From Polytrichum commune (lineage: Eukaryota; Streptophyta; Polytrichopsida; Polytrichales; Polytrichaceae), in assembly GCA_950295325.1 (NCBI GenBank), contig OX485803.1:48003554-48067553 (forward strand): DNA of 64,000 nucleotides, given 5' to 3'. The notes beneath the pieces were generated by a model. The model did not search any database. It saw nothing but the letters and a program-made list of their open reading frames with translations, and was not told the DNA's origin. Both the position numbers and the translations under genes were made by a program. Shown here piece by piece: positions 26,001 to 37,745 of the stretch (positions within the stretch are counted from its first letter, which is position 1; each line of letters opens with the position of its first letter).

Positions 26001-28037
26001 TGAAAATCTGAAATCATTATGAATATGACCCACTAACCCTATGACCTTGAAACCCTTGAATCTGAATTGACTTGAATTCTACCTTTAAACTGAAATCCCT
26101 ACAGACTATGCTCGGCCCCAAATGGACTCTCTAAAGGCAAGAAGTTTGATATATACGCCAAAATTGAAAATCTAAAATCATTATGAATATGACCCCCCCC
26201 CCCCTAACCTTATGACCTTAATGCCCTTCAACCTGAATTGACTTGAATTCTAACTTCAAACTGAAATCCCTAGATACTATGCTCGGCCCCGAATGGACTC
26301 TCTAAAGGCAAGAAGTTTGATATATACGCCAAAATTGACAATCTAAAATCATTATGAATATGACCCACTAACCCTATGACCTTGAAACCCTTGAATCTGA
26401 ATTGACTTGAATTCTACCTTCAAACTGAAATCCCTACAGACTATGCTTGGCCCCGAATGGACTCTCTAAAGGCTGCAAGTTTGATATATACGCCAAAATT
26501 GAAAATCTGAAATCATTATGAATATGACCCACTAACCCTATGACCTTGAAACCCTTGAATCTGAATTGACTTGAATTCTAACTTCAAACTGAAATCCGTA
26601 CAGACTAAGCTCGGCCCTGAATGCACTCTCTAAAGGTTGCAAGTTTGATATATAAGCCAAAATTGAAAATCTAAAATCAATATGAATATGACCCACTAAC
26701 CCTATGACCTTGAAACCCTTGAATCTGAATTGACTTGAATTCTAACTTCAAACTGAAATCCCTAGATAGTATGCTCGGCCCCGAATGGACTCTCTAAAGG
26801 CAAGAAGTTTGATATATACGCCAAAATTGAAAATCTAAAATCATTATGAATATGACCCCCGCCCCCCTAACCTTATGACCTTAATGCCCTTGAACCTGAA
26901 TTGCCTTGAATTCTAACTTCAAACTGAAATCCCTAGATGCTATGCTCGGCCCCGAATGGACTCTCTAAAGGCTGCAAGTTTGATATATACGCCAAAATTG
27001 AAAATCTGAAATCATTATGAATATGACCCACTAACCCTATGACCTTGAAACCCTTGAATCTGAATTGACTTGAATTCTAACTTCAAACTGAAATCCGTAC
27101 AGACTAAGCTCGGCCCTGAATGCACTCTCTAAAGGTTGCAAGTTTGATATATAAGCCAAAATTGAAAATCTAAAATCAATATGAATATGACCCACTAACC
27201 CTATGACCTTGAAACCCTTGAATCTGAATTGACTTGAATTCTAACTTCAAACTGAAATCCCTAGATAGTATGCTCGGCCCCGAATGGACTCTCTAAAGGC
27301 AAGAAGTTTGATATATACGCCAAAATTGAAAATCTAAAATCATTATGAATATGACCCCCGCCCCCCTAACCTTATGACCTTAATGCCCTTGAACCTGAAT
27401 TGCCTTGAATTCTAACTTCAAACTGAAATCCCTAGATGCTATGCTCGGCCCCGAATGGACTCTCTAAAGGCAAGAAGTTTGATATATACGCCAAAATTGA
27501 AAATCTAAAATCATTATGAATATGACCCCCCCCCCTTAACCTTATGACCTTAATGCCCTTGAACCTGAATTGACTTGAATTCTAACTTCAAACTGAAATC
27601 CCTAGATACTATGCTCGGCCCTGAATGCACTCTCTAAAGGTTGCAAGTTTGATATATAAGCCAAAATTGAAAATCTAAAATCAATATGAATATGACCCAC
27701 TAACCCTATGACCTTGAAACCCTTGAATATGAATTGACTTGAATTCTACCTTCAAACTGAAATCCCTACAGACTAAGCTCGGCCCTGAATGGAGTCTCTA
27801 AAGGCTGGAAAGTTGATATATCGGCCAAAATTGAACTTTAAAATCAATATGCATATGACCCCCCTAACCCTATGACCTTGAAACCCTTGAATCTGAATTG
27901 ACTTGAATTCTACCTTCAAACTGAAATCCCTACAGACTAAGCTCGGCCCCGAATGGACCCTCTCAAGGCTGGAAGTTTGATATATCAGTCAAACTTGAAA
28001 ATCGAAATCAATATGCATATGACCCCCCCCCCCCCTA
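20000..28037 (+). repeat. ~170-bp satellite array, about 47 units, with internal poly-C tract
   Basis: The landmark CTATGCTCGGCCCCGAATGG recurs about every 170 bases from 20008 to the end. Each unit has a GATATATA box, AATCATTATGAATATGA, a homopolymeric C run of about 6-15, then TAACCTTATGACC. Recognisable variants include GACTTTCCCCCC units (about 20605, 21630, 22480, 23845), TCTGCCCCAAATGG units (about 20695, 21716, 22566, 24104) and GACCCACTAACCC units without a poly-C run, which dominate from about 24180 to 27720. The left edge abuts the methyltransferase-like exon at 20007. The right edge loses the consensus after TAAC at about 28036. No coding frame survives within it. Confidence 0.95.
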
Positions 28038-28059
28038 ACACATTTGGGAGGCAACTCAC

Positions 28060-28101
28060 CATTTCCAATTGAGAGTGAACAGAATCCGCACACCCGGCCA
28101 T
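28060..28101 (-). CDS. Possible first coding exon of the methyltransferase-like gene
   Basis: Just beyond the right end of the satellite, reading toward it on the minus strand, an ATG at 28101-28099 opens 14 codons that end at a strong donor, ATG|GTGAGT (exon end 28060). If real, the 8-kb satellite would lie in the first intron of the gene whose next exon starts at about 20007. The simple join does not keep phase with the frame used at 20007-19805, so either the acceptor, the start or the linkage is wrong. The call rests on the donor consensus and position only. Confidence 0.22.
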
Positions 28102-29393
28102 TATCCCGCCCTCAGCCTCCTCTGCGTCTCCAATCCGTGACTAAACAGCTTCTATGGGAAGAAGATAGAAGAAGAGGAAGGTGCCCTGAATCCTTGTTTT
28201 CCTAGTCTCGGACCCTAAACCCTAAAAACCACATTCCAGAAAGACTGCAGATTATGGGTTTGGCTTTCGGTTTAGGGCTTCACATATTACCTCCTCTCTG
28301 AATTGATTCTCGCCATTGTCCATGCTGCCTTCGCAAAGATCAAGAACATCGGCATCGCCGTCGAATTCTCCAAGGCTCTGTTAAGTATATTTTGCATTTC
28401 CTCATTAGCTATGAACTTGCCCTTAGAATTTGCAAGCATTGAAAATTAACTTTATGCTAAACCCTTAGAGTAGAAATCACCATTTTTACACAATATTCAC
28501 AAACCTGCTGCTCACTGTGAACTGATGTTGAGGCACTCGGGGCTCCCCCAGGTTGAAGTTGTGTCTGTGTCATTCCCTGTTCCTGATGCCCAATCCAATT
28601 CCTATTTACATTCCATCACCCAACGTATAAAAAATAACATAATTGAAAGCTAATGGGTCTCGACTGTTCTAATTCTCCGTGAGAGTGGTTCACATTTCGT
28701 TTTTAAAGAAAACAATATCATGAGGATTTTAGATATACAACACCTCACTGCCCCCTTTGTCATCTGGGTTGTCTTCCTCCGTTACTAGAAATAAAACGAT
28801 GGGAGCAACCTCCGCCTTTTCAAATGACTCAACATTTCGTTTTGAACGACTGTGAGTAGCCTTTGTTGAATTATCCCCTTTTCTTCCCATGGTTGACCTC
28901 AATTTGTACGGGGTCACTACCTTATCTCTAGTAGCGAACCTCTCCTTTCTCTCAATGCGCCTCTGTTTCTGAATAGTCTTCCTCTCTTCTTGATCTGCTC
29001 TTGCTCTCGACCGAGTGTTCATCTCTAACCATACTCAAGCATCTATGCGCCATCATTATGTTCCTATTATCTTGGATTTAGATAATTAACCTGCACTTTC
29101 TTTATTTATTCCTCGTTTTATCCACACTGCATTAAAACACTACAAAAGGCGCCGCTATTGTCTATCTACCTAATCGGTGTCAGCTATATTGTTGTGATTA
29201 AGGGATGACTACTATTGTAGTACATCCTATTCATACATGACACAGGTTGTCTAGAATTTACATAAATAACTATTGACTATTAATTGATCTATCAGGTTAT
29301 CATATATTTGGACATTGCTGTCCACCCTAGGTGTATATAATACCCGATTACTTGTACCCATTCCTTCATCTCATCTCATGATATTCTTTTCCA
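28102..29393. other. Spacer with one small basic open frame (28729-29022, minus)
   Basis: The only frame of note is 29022-28729 on the minus strand, 97 codons, beginning MNTRSRARADQEERK and rich in Arg, Lys and Glu. It resembles no family I can name and may be a transposon remnant or chance. A TATATAATA box at about 29333-29341 lies about 55 bases before the next plus-strand ATG and is a plausible core promoter. Confidence 0.3.
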
Positions 29394-29822
29394 ATGGGTA
29401 CTGACTCAAGTCTCCCGAGCCTTGCTCCTTTACGTGCTCCTAGTTCATCACAAATCCACACCACGTCGTCTTTCCCCGGTTTTGCAGACGTCGACAACAT
29501 GAAGAGTCTAAACCCACCTGACTGCTCAGTTACTCCGGCGGTCGCAGTTCAGAGTCCACATCCCCGGATTCCATCTTTGCAGACGGATGTTGCAACGTTG
29601 ATAGAAAACAAGTCTACTTTACAGACTCATGCCTATTCTAGAGTAGGAGTTATTAAACTGGGCACTTACTCTAGATCTCTATTAGGGAGTGCCCCACGTC
29701 CCCAAGGTCAGGGACTCGGATGCGCAGGATGCACTGCAGTTCATAGTTTAGGGATTGACCATTGTCATAAACATGAGTGTGACAAAAATGGCAAAGGGCC
29801 CCATAAGCGTATTCGTCGTTAA
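29394..29822 (+). CDS. Small ORF of unknown function upstream of the first transposase
   Basis: A 142-codon frame starts at ATG 29394, about 55 bases after a TATATAATA box, and ends TAA at 29820-29822. It is rich in Ser and Pro in the first half and has a Cys/His-containing basic C-terminus (CHKHECDKNG, then KRIRR). No domain is recognised. It sits 386 bases before the transposase ATG on the same strand and could be an accessory ORF or leading exon of that transposon, or chance. Confidence 0.3.
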   Translation: MGTDSSLPSLAPLRAPSSSQIHTTSSFPGFADVDNMKSLNPPDCSVTPAVAVQSPHPRIPSLQTDVATLIENKSTLQTHAYSRVGVIKLGTYSRSLLGSAPRPQGQGLGCAGCTAVHSLGIDHCHKHECDKNGKGPHKRIRR

Positions 29823-30208
29823 TCTCAATTGTTTAGGATTTATTATTGTATGCCTATTATCATGATCTCCACATTATTCGTGGCGGCCGTCATTCTTATG
29901 ACCTTATTTGCCAATATATATTATAATCATCAATGTTTAGAATGTATGTCTGTTGTTGGATTAAACTATTTCATATGTTTGCATGTTATAGGATTCTACT
30001 ATTCAGTATCTTGCATATCTCGCACTTGCATCTAAAATTGGTTTTTCAGCCGTCTTTCATCTTCCTATGCATGACTCTCTATTAACATCTGTAATTCCGC
30101 TTGCTGGTACATAAGTTGCCAGTTGGCTCTGTAATTCCTTTCCTGTTATATATTATCGCCATTTCAATGTTCAGAGGACTTGTTTTGATCAGAGTTCTGT
30201 CGTACACT

Positions 30209-33200
30209 ATGGCCCTGCTTCGTGCTGAATCTCATTCTATTCCGGTCCTCTTTCCATGAGGTGAAGACGGTCATGCTATAGTCACTTGTGCAACTTTGAG
30301 TTTGAGGTTTCAGTATCGTGAGGTCACTATCTTTGTCGAAGAAGAAGTTTTTGACGATCATACCGGTCTAGTTTCACATGCAGTTCGTCAGACTAGAGTT
30401 GAGAATGATGACGGTTCGTTCTGGTTGCTGAAGCCTGGAAAATATCGCATATATGGAGTCTCTGAGTCTATGTTTGATTGTTCAACTGAACTTCTAACAC
30501 CTAGGGAGTCGTCCACTATTAACATTGAGAGACCGTTGTTGTCCAAGGTCAAAATTGAGCCCAGTCTAAATACAATTTATGAGTTGTGTGATGATTCCGA
30601 CGGCGATGTAGAAGTTTTAAAGTCAGATAGTGAAGTCCAACCTTCGCTCTCTACAGAAGCAGTTCGCCAGGAAAGAACTCCTCCTGTTAGTCCCTCTAGT
30701 CATCCTGGTCAGGCCAAGGTTGTGGCAAGTCCTGCTCTCAGTATCATTCATTCCTTGATGCGTCTTGGAGCTCGTAAGCGGTCCAAAAGTGTGTTGTCTC
30801 GAATTAACTTTGATGCGATCAAACTCCAGCAGGTTGATTACCTTCCCCCTCGTTACGATGGGGACGTTATCTTCGAATTTCCACCTGTAGGTGACCATGG
30901 GCAGATTACAAAGGCCAAGCAGCTTCGAGGAATGGATAGAAGGTACGATGGCCATGCTTGGTCTCGCACAATTACATCCAATATTCAGAACGATCTCAAG
31001 CTTTTGTTTCGTACATCTTCTTGTTTGGGCCACCTCTGTTGCGACAATCATGCCTGTGAGTATCTTCAGCGAGACCACATGACTTCCAAAGTGAATGAAA
31101 CAGTGTGGGAAAGATTATCTGAGAAATTTTTTGAAGTAGGGTCCAAACCTCCCTCTGGTTCCACAGTTGTTTGCAAATCCTGTAATGTCCCTTCCACCTG
31201 TGTAGCTGTCTGCACTGCCAAGATCTACTATGTTACTGGGACACCTCACATGACGAGGGTTTGTGTGCACTTGGGATTTCATGACCATCCCGTGAAGTCA
31301 GGTGAACATCGGGACTTCATCGATTTGACAGACAACTTGATTGGGGATCAAGTCGAACGCACCCCCTCAGCCACTCGCTCTGCTATTGTGTTTGGAACTG
31401 CAAAGGAAGTACTGGGTCCACTCCTCCTTGCTAAAGAAGGTGACCCACAGAAGATCTTGGAGTTGGACGAGCTACAAGTTATTTTCGATCGGTGTAAGCA
31501 CCTAACCTCGCCCAACATTCGTAACGCAATTACCACGTTTAGGACTATGCGTCGCTTTGGAGTCATGGACAATATTACCAAGTTACGCGGTGCTAGCAAT
31601 TGGAGGTTCGTGTAGCAGAATAGGTTTCCAGGGCAAGGAGTGGACATGGACAAGGTCTTTGTCTTCAAGATGTCTGAAGTTGGGCCGGGCAGCGGAGTCG
31701 ACCTCGTCAAACGAATGCAGCCCGGTGGTGACTTGGAGAACTCGTGGATAATGTTTGACCATGTCAAACGGGTCAGGTCGTGGACCACAATGGCTTGCCA
31801 TGTGTACGATTCCACATATTGCCGTGTCATGACCATCGCAGTATGCGACATGCAGTCTGAAGATGTTGCTGCCTAGTCAGTCGTGTGGAAGAACTTGAAC
31901 GCTCTCATGGCTCAATATGGAGTGCACAAAGTAAATTTTAAGGGTTTCATGGCCGACAGTGCCCAAGCCAATTGGAATGTTGTTCGAATCATATACGGAA
32001 GTGGAGATGCGTCTGAGAAGATGGTGGACAGAGAGAGGACTTGTCTTTTCCATTGGACGCAGTCCTTGGAGAAACATACCAAGGCCGATATCCGTCAAGA
32101 CCTGCAATATCAACATCGAATACTATGCCAGCAATACAAGAATGTGAAATCGATGGCGGAGGCAGAGACAAAGTTTCTGGCAATTCGGGCATGGTGGATG
32201 TCATTTGGTGCAGCAACTGAACAAGCTCTACCTCGACTGGAGCTCTGGCTGGCCTTCTGGCATTTCCGTTACCGCCAATGGGGTGGATTTATGGAGTTGG
32301 TAAGTCTCTACTTGCCAAATCTTTTCCTGTATATTTCACTCTTTATAGTTCAACTACATTGATATCCCCTAAAACCTAAATCGAACTCTATGGGCATTGC
32401 AGGATCTAAGTGAAGCTGAACTAGCGGAAATGCCATCCTGTAACCTTGCTGAATCTATCCATAACAAGTGGAAGCAGCAATCCGGCGATCGAGGTAGCGA
32501 CCTTTATGTGGCAACAGTCGATGATTTCGTGCGTGCTTTCATGCAGTGCTCAGCATATTCCCAATTCCTGAAGGGAGACAACCCTGGAACTAGACCCTCG
32601 AAGGAGGAATTGAAGCTGAGGCGTGCTCAGAGGTCTGCCGCAAAAACAGGAATATCGAAACCGCTGCATGAGGCCATCTTGAAGATGCCTGGCGGTGACG
32701 AGTGGTGCACCAGGACTCCCCACCTTGAAGGGGAAGAGGTATTTGTTTCTATGAAGCGTAAACCAGACACTGCTTTCGGTGACGAACATGAATCTCACAG
32801 GCCAGACAAAATTAGTATATCCCGACCTCGCGTCCAAACCAGATCTGCCCGACTTGACGATTCTCCACCTCCTGTGACAATTCCAGATTCTCCCACAACT
32901 CCACATTCTCCCACAAACACATATGAAGAGCAGCCGCAACTTCCAACACACGTAGCTCCGCAGCAGGTGGATCGACACCACGTCACCGCGATTGAGGAGA
33001 CATTATGCAACCCTGCCCAGTGGCACATCGCACGGCTGCCTAAGACATCTGCGAAGGCTTGCTTTGCTCTACAAGCAATCACCAAGAAGAAGTGCGTCGC
33101 TCGGATTGTACAAGACAGGAAGAGCACCGCCGCACCTACCTACTCAGGCCTCATGGATAACTTTCAGAAGAAGATATTGGACCCTCAAGACTTCTTTTTC

Positions 33201-33839
33201 GGCAATGACGACATTGAGAGATGCGTTAAGGGGACAAAAAGAAGATGGGTGGTCTCAGTCCCGAACGTTCCGGAGGTATGGCTGGTTAAGTTGGGGACCA
33301 ACTTAACCTGCAAAGAGATCCTCTCCTTAGAAAACGCAGGATTTAGACTGCCTCAGCGGAAGGAAATGACACCTTCCAGAATTTTTCAGGACCACCCGTT
33401 ACCTTTGGACTTAGCAAGCTACACGACACCTGCATATCCGGATGAATTTCCCACCCGGCGTTCAGGGAAGTTGATTAGGCGCAACAAGAAGGCCCCGTCA
33501 ACAAAACACGCCAATAATTGTGCCTCAGCCCTATCACTGAAAGCCAAAGTGCACAAATTGTGCATGCTTCCAGCCCCTGCCTTAGGATGCATAGTCTCGT
33601 TGGATTCCAACACGCCCCCAAAGGTTCAGCAATACTACTTGACGACTTCGCAGTTGCCATCATGCACTTGTCCTAACTTCAAGGAGATGGCAACTAAGGC
33701 AATTAGAAAACGGGGTCAATGGGCCAACTGTAAGCATTTGTACTATTTGTTTACTGTACTGTGTGGTTTGGACTCAGATTCAGACACGTTCATTCATGCA
33801 GCTAGTTTTAGCTTCAACGAAGTGAAGCGAGTTTTGTAG
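30209..33839 (+). pseudogene. Mutator-like (MULE) DDE transposase with SWIM finger, three in-frame stops
   Basis: Exon 1 is 30209-32299 and exon 2 is 32403-33839, joined in phase across a 103-bp intron with GTAAGT and TTGCAG borders, about 1175 codons in all. DDE residues fit HVYDSTY (first Asp, about 31807), KGFMADSAQ (second Asp, about 31953) and NLAESIHN (Glu, about 32450). A C-x2-H motif (CLFH) follows the second Asp, as in Mutator transposases. A SWIM finger of CxC...CxH form closes the protein (CTCPNF ... NCKH, about 33660-33745). In-frame stops at 30257-30259 (TGA), 31613-31615 (TAG) and 31874-31876 (TAG) interrupt exon 1; no frameshift was seen. The N-terminal 400 residues are unassigned. 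Terminal inverted repeats were not identified. The stops make it likely non-autonomous now. Confidence 0.75.
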
Positions 33840-34259
33840 GCTGGTTTATTGAAGTACCTTGACTCTTAGAGTTTTCTGTTTCTTTGAAGAAACATATGTA
33901 TGCAAGATTTTTTATAATCATAATGTAGTGAGACTAAAAGGGCCACTACAAGACATTTGACGCACCACATGTATTTCTCTTTTCCAAAGTTGCGTGACCC
34001 TTTTGGAGTACCACTATTTCTTATTATACTGAAACAATACGTGTTTGACTTGACCTAAACCCATATTTATTACTGATATTAGTTCCAAATGTTCAATTTA
34101 ACACCCTAAACCATATTTCTCACTGATACAATAACGTTTTTTCCTGTATCAGAGCCCTTAATTGCCCACGGTCATAGGCCCCACTATTCACTAAGTTTAG
34201 AAAAAAAATTACTAAAAATATATGTAGTCCAAAAATACCCTGAACTTACTGCTTAAAAT
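33840..34259. other. AT-rich spacer after the first transposase
   Basis: This stretch is the transposase 3' flank. I saw no gene or clear terminal repeat. Words such as CACTAC and TTTGACTTGACC occur without order. Confidence 0.3.
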
Positions 34260-36776
34260 AACATTTTAATCAAAATATCTCGGAAGTTACCGCTCGCAAA
34301 AAAGCTTCGTCCAGACCTGAACAACCTCCGAAGCCACGTACGCCACCAGCTAGGGCACCAGCCGCAACACCAAAATTCGTTGACCTCGAAGATGACGGCA
34401 ACGACGACACTGACCCGCCCATTCCACAACCCAAGAAGCGATCTTATGCACAAATGGATGAAGGACATCGCGTTTACCACTCTCCTCGGCAGTTCGAGCG
34501 TGTGCACAAGAAACCTACTGCAGAGCCTTCCCGCCGAAGTGGTGGTGCTGAGAGGCAGAGATCGAAACCACCACGAACGTCACATCCCTCGCCAGGGCCG
34601 CCTCCCCAGCCACTTTTTGTGACGCCCATCCAGACTCGCAGCCCCTCACCAGAGAGGGTTGCAATTCAGGCTCCTCCGACTCCCGTTCCACATGTACCAC
34701 ATGCCGCCCCAATGCCATCTGTTACGCCTGTCACTTGTAACGAGACGCCTGTCCCCCGTAACGAGATGTTTGTCCCTCGTAACAAGAACTCAAGCGGTGA
34801 GCATGATGTTGCTGGAAGGCTCTGAAAGGATCGCCAGGCCTTCTACCTGAAGGCTGCAAGTGCAGCGCGTGCCAATGTCAAGATGGACATGCCCAAACCT
34901 CCTTTGAGGCCTCCAGTACAACCCCCAGGTCTGTTTCATTTGTTGCAGTGTGGTTTGTTGAAGTTTGACTTGGAGTGCGGCTCATTCCCTGATTTCCAGC
35001 AAGAGGTTGACAATTGGAGGAACGACCCAACATTCATGGACAGGCTGTGCGCAGCGTATGGGAGGTTCTACATACCTTCGCATCAGGTGCAACCTCTGGT
35101 TTTCCACGAATGAATTGTGTTTTCTTTGCCATTCAGGTTTTTAATTCCCAGCTGTAACATGTCACGTTGTGGTCATTCTTAAGTGCAGTCAGCATGCCTT
35201 GTTAATGAGCCTTCTATTCAATCTCTGTAACATTAATTCACGCAGGGTTCTTGTATCGTAACATGTGCAATGGGTGATGTTACAGGCTAGATCGGACGTA
35301 AAACCATCAATGACGGAGACTGTTGTTGCCACAATGAGCAAGGTAGGCGATGAACCTGCACTTGCGGCTGAGGTCGATGCTCTACTGAACTACATCCAAC
35401 ACATGGTTCTCATGCGTAACGTGATGAAGCAGCGCAAGCAATGGGACGAGGACCGCTAGTCAAAGGTGAACGCAGCCATTGCAACAGCCATGAAAGAATG
35501 GGATGACAAGCATTACCCCAGTTTGCTTGAAGCCACATGGGGTTGGCACCCTTTTTATTTGTCGTTCGTGGCTAATCCCCTTTGCTCCAGTTTTAGACCA
35601 GCATACCCTTTGTATCACTCAGTTGTAGAAGGGATGAACGTGCATTCTGGGCTCCTGGAACAATCACATGTTCAAAGGGTTCACCGTGTACCATGGTCAG
35701 TCCTTTTTTTGCGTTGTTTTCTTAAATTTCACAGTCTACTGCCCCCCATCATATCGCACCCTTTTAGTGGAGGAACCCTGGGCAACGTTACGACATGGTT
35801 GAAGCTGGCAGAAGAAGATGCCGGAGATGGATGGCGTGCGTGGCATTTGGGTACCAGGTACTTGAAAGAGGAAGGTTTCCTTGTGTTCACAGGCGCCAGG
35901 CAAGTGGAATCGAAACAACAGTGGCTTGCGGAGTTAGATGCTGCTTGGTTGGATTTGAAGCATCCAACGCCTGATTGGTGGGCAGAGTTGCATTTTTGGC
36001 GCCAGTCCACCCAGTTTAGGGCAGTTCAGGACATGGCCTTCCATGACAAGCAGGCCTGGCTGAATGCTTGGGTGATTCGTGATCATCCAGCAGCACCTGT
36101 GCGCCCTCTTGCATGTTACGACCGCTAGTTACAACATAGGGAGGACCTTGACATCGGATACGTTCTTGCCAGCCCAGGTAATTTGCTTCACCCTCGTAAC
36201 ATGTGACCTGACTGTATATTTTGAACAACCTTTCCCAATGTTGACTTCATAACAATACATGTGTGTGCATGCTTGGCAGATATCATGGTGCCCTCGCTGG
36301 AGCGTCTGGAGTACATGTATGAGCTTCGAAATATTGCGGACAACATCGTGAGAGAGCGTTGCAAGCATTCGGAATTGCATTTCCCAACACATACAAAAGC
36401 AGGTGCTGGTTACAAAGAGGCAGAGTACATTGACCCACCGGTGGATGCAGGACCAGCAAAGGACTCTCCTTCACAACCAAGGGACTCGCATGTTGGCCCG
36501 GCATTCCATATACCAATGACCCAGGAGAAATCTCTGGAAGACTTGCCCAGTCAGCTTGATTTTGACTGGCAAGATTCCGCGACTCCGTGTCCGAGCATTG
36601 CGCCCACCACCACTTGAAATTTGGGTGAGGAGTTGGACGTCGTCAGCACACCAACAATTGCCGCGTTGCCCATACATGTGGAGGTTGACACATTCGTTGA
36701 AGTTTCTCAAATTGCTCAAAAAACGGTCATGGATGCCACAACCACGACTAGCATTGCAGACGCCACTTTGGTATAG
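34260..36776 (+). pseudogene. Multi-exon gene of unknown function with a proline-rich N-terminus
   Basis: A chain of same-strand open segments looks like one split gene. The first runs from about 34300 to a CAG|GTGCAA donor (exon end 35086). It is Pro/Arg-rich with an acidic FVDLEDDGNDD patch near 34380-34405. An exon follows TTACAG at 35286 (MTETVVATMSKVGD ... KQWDEDR). Later coding runs through about 35770-36177 (Trp-rich, with WWAELHFWR) and, after a GTAATT...TGGCAG intron, 36281-36776. In-frame stops are at 34823-34825 (TGA), 35457-35459 (TAG), 36126-36128 (TAG) and 36615-36617 (TGA). The borders in 35540-35770 are unresolved. No family is recognised. It lies between two transposases on opposite strands, so it may be an accessory gene or captured cargo. 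Confidence 0.4.
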
Positions 36777-37185
36777 GGTTACAAATGCATAGATTACATA
36801 GGTTGCCCCTCCCTGTACTAAAGATGAGGGTCATGGGGGGGATAGAAGAGAGAAATGAGCCATGTGCACCCACAGATGATGTGTAAAATGTGTAACATTT
36901 GTAACATGATTTAACATGGCCATATTCTGCTCAAATAGTTGCAAAGAAACAAGTGCTCCGAATGCCTGAATGCCTAAATGCTTGAATGAGTGTGATGAAT
37001 GCATGAAGTTTATAAAACATGTACCACCCAGTCATAAACAACGTCAAAAATGTTGTGCAAGTACCGCACATCACTTACTATTGGTTACAACCGTAACATT
37101 TGTGACAAATGCAAAAGTGCCCATTCATGGCTTCTACTTTCATTCAAAAAGGAAAAGACGGCAACAAACTGGATTGTCCACCTTA

Positions 37186-37548
37186 CTACGGTGCCCAGCT
37201 TGGCCTGTACACCATTATCGATCGCTGGTATGCTTTTAACGGTGATTGTGGGCGGGGGGCAACAACTGGAGGTGGAGTTGTGAGCTGACGCACGACCTCC
37301 GCATGCCGTCGCCGGAGTCTCTGTGTCTGGGCTGGCGATAGCAGCCGTTGCGCGTCCCCTGGTGCTATGATGCTCGAAGCACAATTGCTCCGTACGTCAT
37401 GCTCTCCGGCGGTGGGCACAGGACTTGTTGGAGGCGTGAAGAATTCATCATCGCCGGAAATGTCTCCAACTGGTCCAGTGGCATCTGGGCATCTGCAAAG
37501 CCACTTCCAGATAGCCGCCCAAACTCGGTTGACATCAAAGCGCGGCAT
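37186..37548 (-). CDS. Small open frame downstream of the second transposase
   Basis: An ATG at 37548-37546 opens 120 codons on the minus strand (start MPRFDVNRVWAAIWKW, then a Pro/Arg-rich tail). It lies about 200 bases past the stop of the minus-strand transposase and could be a second ORF of that element or its last exon. It resembles nothing I can name. The flanking 36777-37185 stretch holds nothing I can support. Confidence 0.28.
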   Translation of the reverse strand: MPRFDVNRVWAAIWKWLCRCPDATGPVGDISGDDEFFTPPTSPVPTAGEHDVRSNCASSIIAPGDAQRLLSPAQTQRLRRRHAEVVRQLTTPPPVVAPRPQSPLKAYQRSIMVYRPSWAP

Positions 37549-37745
37549 GGTGAGAGAAAGGAGGCAGGAGGAACAAAAACCGTGTGAATGAATATCGTTT
37601 GGTTGCAAGTGTCGAAGTGAAAGGCTGGTGCACCTTTTAAATGGCAAACGTCGCACGCTCAGGCCGCATGTGTGAACTGTTGTAACATGCAGAGTTCCTT
37701 GTAACATACCTTGAGTCAAAGACAAGTTTGACCGGCAGTACAAAT

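Noticed and set aside
20000-28037. CRISPR-like or other spacer-repeat array
   Set aside because: Whole 170-bp units repeat with only point variation; there are no unique spacers. It is a eukaryotic satellite.
28200-28240. Telomere-repeat-like CCCTAAACCCTAAA
   Set aside because: Only about two units are present. Such words are common in plant promoters and do not indicate a telomere or interstitial telomeric array.
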